A stretch of 31,985 bases of DNA from Nemertoderma westbladi (lineage: Eukaryota; Xenacoelomorpha; Nemertodermatida; Nemertodermatidae), in the NCBI GenBank assembly GCA_032718475.1, contig JAUCBJ010002485.1:1-31985 (forward strand), given 5' to 3'. Under the pieces are notes generated by a model. It worked only from the letters and a program-made list of their open reading frames with translations. It was not told the DNA's origin and searched no databases. Shown piece after piece: positions 21,496 to 31,985 of the stretch. Positions within the stretch are counted from its first letter, which is position 1. Every line of letters begins with the position of its first letter. A program made the position numbers and the translations under genes.

Positions 21496-22110
21496 TGAAC
21501 CACACAGACACATAGAGATATGCGAAATATAAGCACAAACTGATGAATAACCCAAGCACAAACGGTTTGATAATATAAGCACTTGGATAACACAAGCACA
21601 TCCACAGCAGAGATGGACAAGTCACGACGGATTAGGATGGTCTGTAGCAGAAACTATTTAGTCTGAGCATAAATAAAAATAAAAACAATTGCGACACAAA
21701 TGAGAAATTATGCAGCAGTCTATATCCAACTAAAAGAATACGGTAAATTTTCAAGTTTAACACTATTAACATTACTTTGTAAGCATTAAATAACTTTTAA
21801 ACAAGTCCAAAGCCACAATCCCGTCTATCTTCGCTGGCACACATAGTTGTTAATTCAATTGTTAATTTATATTGAGTAATAGACTAAATAAGTAAGATTA
21901 AAACTCAAACTACTCCCCGAGTGACAATTTGACTTTCATCAGTAACTAAACATATAATGGTCGCATAGCAACCAGCAAATTAAATATATAAATAACGTAA
22001 ACCCAGAGCAAAAAATAAGTTGCAGGTCGTCAGATAGGGGAGGAGGTGTTCATAAAGTATGTCACGTAATACGGCCGGATCTAACACAACAAGATCTCAT
22101 TAAAATAAAC
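21496..22110. other. noncoding stretch between arrays
   Basis: From 21496 to about 21602 there is a loose repetition of ATAAGCACA / CACAAGCACA words. The rest is AT-rich with no recognisable gene. Confidence 0.5.
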
Positions 22111-24744
22111 GCAATAACCTTGCAGTCAATAGGCTGTGTTCTAGGTTGCGAGACACAATAACCTTGCAGTCAATAGGCTGTGTTCTAGGTTGCGAGACAC
22201 AATAACCTTGCAGTCAGTAGGCTGTGTTCTAGGTTGCGAGACACAATAATCTTGCAGTCAATAGGCTGTGTTCTAGGTTGCGAGACACAATAACCTTGCA
22301 GTCCGTAGGCTGTGTTCTAGGTTGCGAGACACAATAACCTTAAAGTCAATAGGCTGTGTTCTAGGTTGCGAGACACAATAACCTTGCAGTCAATAGGTTG
22401 TGTTATAGGTTGCGAGACACAATAACCTTGCCGTCAATAGGTTGTATTCTAGGTTGCGAGACACAATAACCTTGCAGTCAATAGGCTGTGATCTAGGTTG
22501 CGAGACATAATAACCTTGCAGTCAGTAGGCTGTGTTCTAGGTTTCGAGACACAACAACCTTGCAGTCAATAGGCTGTGTTCTAGGTTGCGAGACACAATA
22601 ACCTTGCAGTCAGTAGGCTGTGTTCTAGGTTGCGAGACACAATAACCTTGCAGTCAGTAGGCTGTATTCTAGGTTGCGAGACACAATAACCTTGCAGTCA
22701 ATATGCTGTGTTCTAGGTTGCGAGACACAATAACCTTGCAGTCCGTAGGCTGTGTTCTAGGTTGCGAGACACAATAACCTTAAAGTCAATAGGCTGTGTT
22801 CTAGGTTGCGAGACACAATAACCTTGCAGTCAGTAGGCTGTGTTCTAGGTTGCGAGACACAATAACCTTGCAGTCAGTAGGCTGTGTTCTAGGTTGCGAG
22901 ACACAATAACTTTGCAGTCAATAGGCTGTGTTCTAGGTTGCGAGACACAATAACCTTGCAGTCAATAGGCTGTGTTCTAGGTTGCGAGTCACAATAACCT
23001 TGCAGTCAATAGGCTGTGTTATAGGTTGCGAGACACAATAACCTTGCAGTCAATAGGCTGTGTTCTAGGTTGCGAGACACAATAACCTTGCAGTCAATAG
23101 GCTGTGTTCTAGGTTGCGAGACACAATAACCTTGCAGTCAATAGGCTGTGTTCTAGGTTGCGAGACACAATAACCTTGCAGCCAATAGGCTGTGTTCTAG
23201 GTTGCGAGACACAATAACCTTGCAGTCCGTAGGCTGTGTTCTAGGTTGCGAGACACAATAACCCTAAAGTCAATAGGCTGTGTTCTAGGTTGCGAGACAC
23301 AATAACCTTGCAGTCAGTAGGCTGTGTTCTAGGTTGCGAGACACAATAACCTTGCAGTCAGTAGGCTGTGTTCTAGGTTGCGAGACACAATAACTTTGCA
23401 GTCAATAGGCTGTGTTCTAGGTTGCGAGACACAATAACCTTGCAGTCAATAGGCTGTGTCCTAGGTTGCGAGACACAATAACCTTGCAGTCAATAGGCTG
23501 TGTTATAGGTTGCGAGACACAATAACCTTGCCGTCAATAGGTTGTATTCTAGGTTGCGAGACACAATAACCTTGCAGTCAATAGGCTGTGTTCTAGGTTG
23601 CGAGACATAATAACCTTGCAGTCAGTAGGCTGTGTTCTAGGTTACGAGACACAATAACCTTGCAGTCAATAGTCTGTGTTCTAGGTTGCGAGACACAAAA
23701 ACCTTGCAGTCCGTAGGCTGTGTTCTAGGTTGCGAGACACAATAACCTTGCAGTCAGTAGGCTGTGTTCTAAGTTACCAGACACCTGACACAATAACCTT
23801 GCAGTCAGTAGTCTAGGTTGCGAGACACAATAACCTTGCAGTAAGTAGGCTGTGTTCTAGGTTGCGAGACACAATAACATTGCAGTCAGTAGGCTGTGTT
23901 CTAGGTTACGAGACACAATAACCTTGCAGTCAATAGGCTGTGTTCTAGGTTGCGAGACACAAAAACCTTGCAGTCCGTAGGCTGTGTTCTTGGTTGCGAG
24001 ACATAATAACCTTGTAGTCCGTAAGCTGTGTTCTAGGTTGCGAGACACAATAACCTTGCAGTCAGTAGGCTGTGTTCTAGGTTACGAGACACAATAACCT
24101 TGCAGTCAATAGTCTGTGTTCTAGGTTGCGAGACACAAAAACCTTGCAGTCCGTAGGCTGTGTTCTAGGTTACGAGACACAATAACCTTGCAGTCAGTAG
24201 GCTGTGTTCTAGGTTACGAGACACAATAACCTTGCAGTCAATAGTCTGTGTTCTAGGTTGCGAGACACAATAACATTGCAGTCAGTAGGCTGTGTTCTAG
24301 GTTACGAGACACAATAACCTTGCAGTCAATAGGCTGTGTTCTAGGTTGCGAGACACAAAAACCTTGCAGTCCGTAGGCTGTGTTCTTGGTTGCGAGACAT
24401 AATAACCTTGTAGTCCGTAAGCTGTGTTCTAGGTTGCGAGACACAATAACCTTGCAGTCAGTAGGCTGTGTTCTAGGTTACGAGACACAATAACCTTGCA
24501 GTCAATAGTCTGTGTTCTAGGTTGCGAGACACAAAAACCTTGCAGTCCGTAGGCTGTGTTCTAGGTTACGAGACACAATAACCTTGCAGTCAGTAGGCTG
24601 TGTTCTAGGTTACGAGACACAATAACCTTGCAGTCAATAGTCTGTGTTCTAGGTTGCGAGACACAAAAACCTTGCAGTCCGTAGGCTGTGTTCTAGGTTG
24701 CGAGACACAATAACCTTGCAGTCAGTAGGCTGTGTTCTAGGTTG
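22111..24744. repeat. 44-bp tandem array, ~60 copies, with higher-order repeats
   Basis: The unit has the blocks CAATAACCTTGCAGTCAATA, GGCTGTGTTCTAGGTTGCG and AGACA. Spacing is exactly 44 bp over most of the array, with an irregular patch near 23772-23820. Variants cluster: CAGTCCGTAGG followed by CTTAAAGTC recurs at 22301, 22741 and 23225 (steps of 440 and 484 bp, 10 and 11 units), and 23857-24252 is repeated next to itself at 24253-24648 (9 units, 396 bp). Confidence 0.95.
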
Positions 24745-25407
24745 TGCTAGATTTACAACACGTTTAAAGTTTAGCTAAAAAACTTTAGTCAAAACATCGT
24801 CCGTAACACAAATCTGACCCCCCTCTCCGGCACAACGTTTCCGCCAACTAAAATCCCCTTCTCCCCCCAACACGCGTGACATAATTTTGAACGCCCCTAC
24901 CATGAAAGATTGAGGCCACGTCAAGTTGTACTAAACAAACTCACCTATATTGCATAGTATTTAGTAAACAAAAGAGTGGTGGCCCAAAAAAGACGAATGA
25001 TAATATTGAGTAAGGGGGGAAAATGGTCAAAAAAAACATCCATTAGTTTTTAGTGTTCTTGTTTTAACTTTTTCTATTACGGAAATGAGCAGGAAACAAT
25101 GACAGAGTTAGTGTTTCTATTCAAAAACAATTCACTAATATTTCTTCATTTTTTGTAATACAAAAATATGAAGGTAAAGAGGATATAAATTGTATCCACT
25201 TTACTAATTTTCTAACTTCTTGATCTTGACCATTTTCCCCACCCCCAGCCCCCACCCACCTCACGGAATATATTAAAAAATATTATTTAAAAAAATGATT
25301 ACCAGTGTGAGAAAATGAATCGCTGAAAATTCGGAAGTTGATGAAACTAAACAACCAATTAAACGTAGCCCCATAAATACAAACACCGGATAGAATCAAA
25401 TGTAAAT
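24745..25407. other. noncoding stretch downstream of the RXR-like gene
   Basis: AT-rich with two C-rich patches (about 24818-24870 and 25237-25262). On the minus strand this would be the 3' region of the receptor gene. I did not find a canonical AATAAA on the minus strand close to the stop codon. Confidence 0.45.
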
Positions 25408-30245
<4,838 letters not shown>

Positions 30246-30254
30246 CCTACGAAT

Positions 30255-30385
30255 TACCCAAAAAAACACAATATTACCCAAAAAAACACAAAAAAATACA
30301 AAAAATTACACAAAAAAACACAAAAATACACAAAAAAACACAATATTACAGAAAAAAACTACCCAAAAAGACAAAAAAAAATGTT
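30255..30385. repeat. A-rich simple repeat (AC-A7 type)
   Basis: Irregular repetition of ACCCAAAAAAACACA, ACACAAAAAAACACA and ATATTAC words. The two open frames over it (about 80-90 Lys/Thr/Asn-rich residues) are composition artefacts. Confidence 0.85.
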
Positions 30386-30590
30386 TTTCATAAACAATGT
30401 AGGACTATCTACAATAAGATTTAGGTTAATTGTAAGAAGAGTTTCACTTTTCAGTTTTCACTTTTTTCAAAATATTACATTTTGTTCATTTGAAGATTCC
30501 TTTAATGACCTACTGCCACCGGTTTACCGGTAAGCCTACCTACCCACCCATACTGCCAGACAGCATACAAAATCAGATTTCTTAATTAAT

Positions 30591-30640
30591 GGAAAGGAGC
30601 AGGTTACAGTAGCAGAACGCAAACCAAAACAATAAACGAT
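30591..30640. repeat. dispersed copy of the ~72-bp repeat
   Basis: GGAAAGGAGCAGGTTACAG and then ACCAAAACAATAAACGA match the tandem units at 1506-1705, some 29 kb away. Confidence 0.65.
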
Positions 30641-30659
30641 AGCCAAAGAACAGGGTGCT

Positions 30660-30790
30660 GGTCACTTCGCCGCACTGCCACTTCGCCGCAGGTCACCTCG
30701 CCGCAGATAATGTGCGGCGAGGTGTCTTTGCGGCGAGGTGTCTCACTGTGAATGCCATTTCGCCGCAAATTATCGGACACCTCGCCGCAA
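30660..30790. repeat. cluster of direct and inverted CACCTCGCCGCA motifs
   Basis: The 12-mer CACCTCGCCGCA and close variants (CACTTCGCCGCA twice, CATTTCGCCGCA once) occur in one orientation five times and as TGCGGCGAGGTG twice. CACCTCGCCGCA, a 7-nt loop and TGCGGCGAGGTG (30695-30725 approx.) make a perfect 12-bp stem; the later pair with GTGTC / GACAC extensions forms a longer alternative stem. The GC-rich cluster stands out in AT-rich surroundings and fits a MITE end or fold-back remnant. Confidence 0.75.
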
Positions 30791-30799
30791 GTCAATATT

Positions 30800-31400
30800 A
30801 ATCATTTATTTCTATATTTACAGGGATGCCTACTTATGGCATTGGCATTATTATTAGACACTGTAGAAGAAATACAATAATACCGTCAGACGGTAAGGTT
30901 TGTTGTTCTATTATAATTACTGTATTATTATAGATACAGTAAGAGTATTTGAGTAACGTATTAAAAATGCTTCGAGAATAGTGAAAAAAGGTTCTACTTT
31001 TTTTCCCATGTAATAAATAATTATTTGTTGGAATTTCTTAAATTTGTCCTGGCGATTTGGTAGTGCGATATTAATTCCACACAAATAAATAAAATAGGTA
31101 ATGTAAGAAATTAAAAAAAATTATAATATTTAATGCAATATTATTATTAATGTCATGGAAATTAATTTGAAATGTAATTCGACCATAATTTTGCTCTTAA
31201 CAAAAAAAGTGACTGACAACAAATATAAGTATATCAATCCACTAAGAACATTTACATTTGTAATTAAGAACTGTGATCGGTAACATAATCATAAACATAC
31301 AGTATTAACCTTATTACATTATGTTGCCTTACTTCCGTTTCCGTACTTAGTTACTGCATTACAAAAACTACGTGAACGCATTGTACATGTACGTAAGGGG
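30800..31400. other. AT-rich noncoding stretch, no gene seen
   Basis: Nothing recognisable apart from AT-rich runs and simple-sequence patches. Confidence 0.5.
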
Positions 31401-31520
31401 CCATCCATAAATTACGTCACGCTGGACAGGGGGGGGGGGGGGGGGGGAGGGGGGTTTGGTATTTCGTGACGATTTGTGACGAGGGGGGGGGGGGGGTGTC
31501 CGCAAAATCGTGACGTCACA
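31394..31520. repeat. poly-G containing inverted repeat with TACGTCACG ends
   Basis: TACGTCACG and TGGACA at about 31412-31428 are mirrored by TGTCCGCAAAATCGTGACGT at about 31496-31516. Between them lie 19 G (31429-31447), 6 G, GTGACGA words and 14 G (31483-31496). The leading GGGGCCATCCATAAATTACG is a sequence I recall as a repetitive motif in invertebrate genomes, so this is probably a small dispersed element. The G runs can form quadruplexes. Confidence 0.6.
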
Positions 31521-31860
31521 TTATAATTTCCGATAAAATTACTTGTATATTAAATACATAACGTGTATTTATACTTGTATTTGTATACTATTATAACCTG
31601 TATACTATTAACGTGTTTACTATTAAACTATTACCTCTTCCAATGATAACCATTTAAATCTTACCTTACGACCTCTACTGCCCTTCCATAATTGGTAAAA
31701 TTAGAGAGTGTGTTTGTAAAGAATGTCATCTTTTTGCATCGAAATTTTTACTAAAAATCTTACATCCCTTCATTGTAGCCGGTAGTTCCACAAACCCGTT
31801 TTGATTATCAATCCCCTGCGACTACTACTACGATCGGCATGCTGCATTGCAGCTGCATTT

Positions 31861-31983
31861 TTAAGAATGCTGTGCCGGCTTGTCGACAAAATTGTGCCGC
31901 CACAACTCCATATCACCCATGACATTTGCTAGATCATCCGCATCTTCAAGTCCACTGTCCTTTAAAATGCGTCTCAAGAATAT
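31861..31983 (-). pseudogene. C-terminal end of a LINE ORF, running off the window
   Basis: The minus frame entering at 31983 reads FLRRILKDSGLEDADDLANV, then MGDMELWRHNFVD and a TAA at 31861-31863. The pattern with LKD-x-GL, then about 12 residues, then D-x-x-x-WR is the usual ending of many LINE RT proteins. Only 40 residues are inside the window, so the class and integrity cannot be judged. Confidence 0.6.
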
Positions 31984-31985
31984 CA

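Noticed and set aside
20499-21625. Hydrophobic Cys-rich ORFs of 279-370 codons (minus)
   Set aside because: Three overlapping frames of the 23-bp array with identical cyclic translation; no leader, domain or conserved family.
23857-24444. Two identical 63-residue ORFs (minus)
   Set aside because: They are the same part of the 44-bp array duplicated 396 bp apart, not paralogous genes.
9718-24744. Regular short repeats as a possible CRISPR array
   Set aside because: Units are contiguous with no unique spacers, no cas genes are present, and the genome is eukaryotic.

Overview
The window looks like nuclear DNA from an animal, most likely an aquatic invertebrate. The evidence is the AT-rich, intron-scale noncoding sequence, an RXR-family nuclear receptor, a Penelope-like retroelement (PLE) with a GIY-YIG endonuclease, several LINE fragments, and the recurring palindromes TAGGCCTA and TACCGGTA. 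That last signature makes me think of a marine deuterostome such as an echinoderm, but this is an impression only. There are no bacterial features (no operons, no Shine-Dalgarno pattern, no CRISPR).

Layout. 1-4700 is AT-rich and essentially gene-free; it holds three ~72-bp tandem units, two hairpins, a decayed retroelement coding fragment on the + strand (2525-2797) and a 25-bp poly-G tract. 4712-9527 (minus strand) is one PLE insertion that can be delimited precisely: 142-bp direct terminal repeats (pLTRs) and an 11-bp target duplication. Its single ORF is broken by frameshifts and stops, by a 360-bp insertion with an 18-bp duplication, and by an embedded LINE fragment (about 7060-8810) carrying a complete set of RT motifs. 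9718-18104 is a 36-bp satellite of about 220 copies, interrupted at 10032-10451 by a 5'-truncated poly(A) retroelement. 18105-19383 is AT-rich with no gene seen. 19384-19992 is a fold-back element in which only one arm contains a 14-bp x ~21 array. 20560-21495 is a 23-bp x ~40 array and 22111-24744 a 44-bp x ~60 array with higher-order duplications. 25408-27475 (minus) is an intronless RXR-like nuclear receptor. 27480-31860 is AT-rich noncoding DNA with small inverted and simple repeats. 31861-31983 (minus) is the C-terminal end of another LINE ORF running off the window.

The only host-gene candidate is the RXR-like locus. Its first zinc finger is intact, the segment joining it to the second finger is lost with a frameshift, the ligand-binding domain is open and has its AF-2 core, and the frame runs on into a ~297-residue tail containing a 7-residue coding minisatellite. 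It is either a retro-derived pseudogene or a receptor that kept dimerisation and lost DNA binding. About 38% of the window is tandem repeat with five unrelated unit lengths (36, 14, 23, 44 and 21 bp), so satellite birth and expansion is the dominant theme. All long ORFs inside the satellites are by-products of stop-free repeat units.
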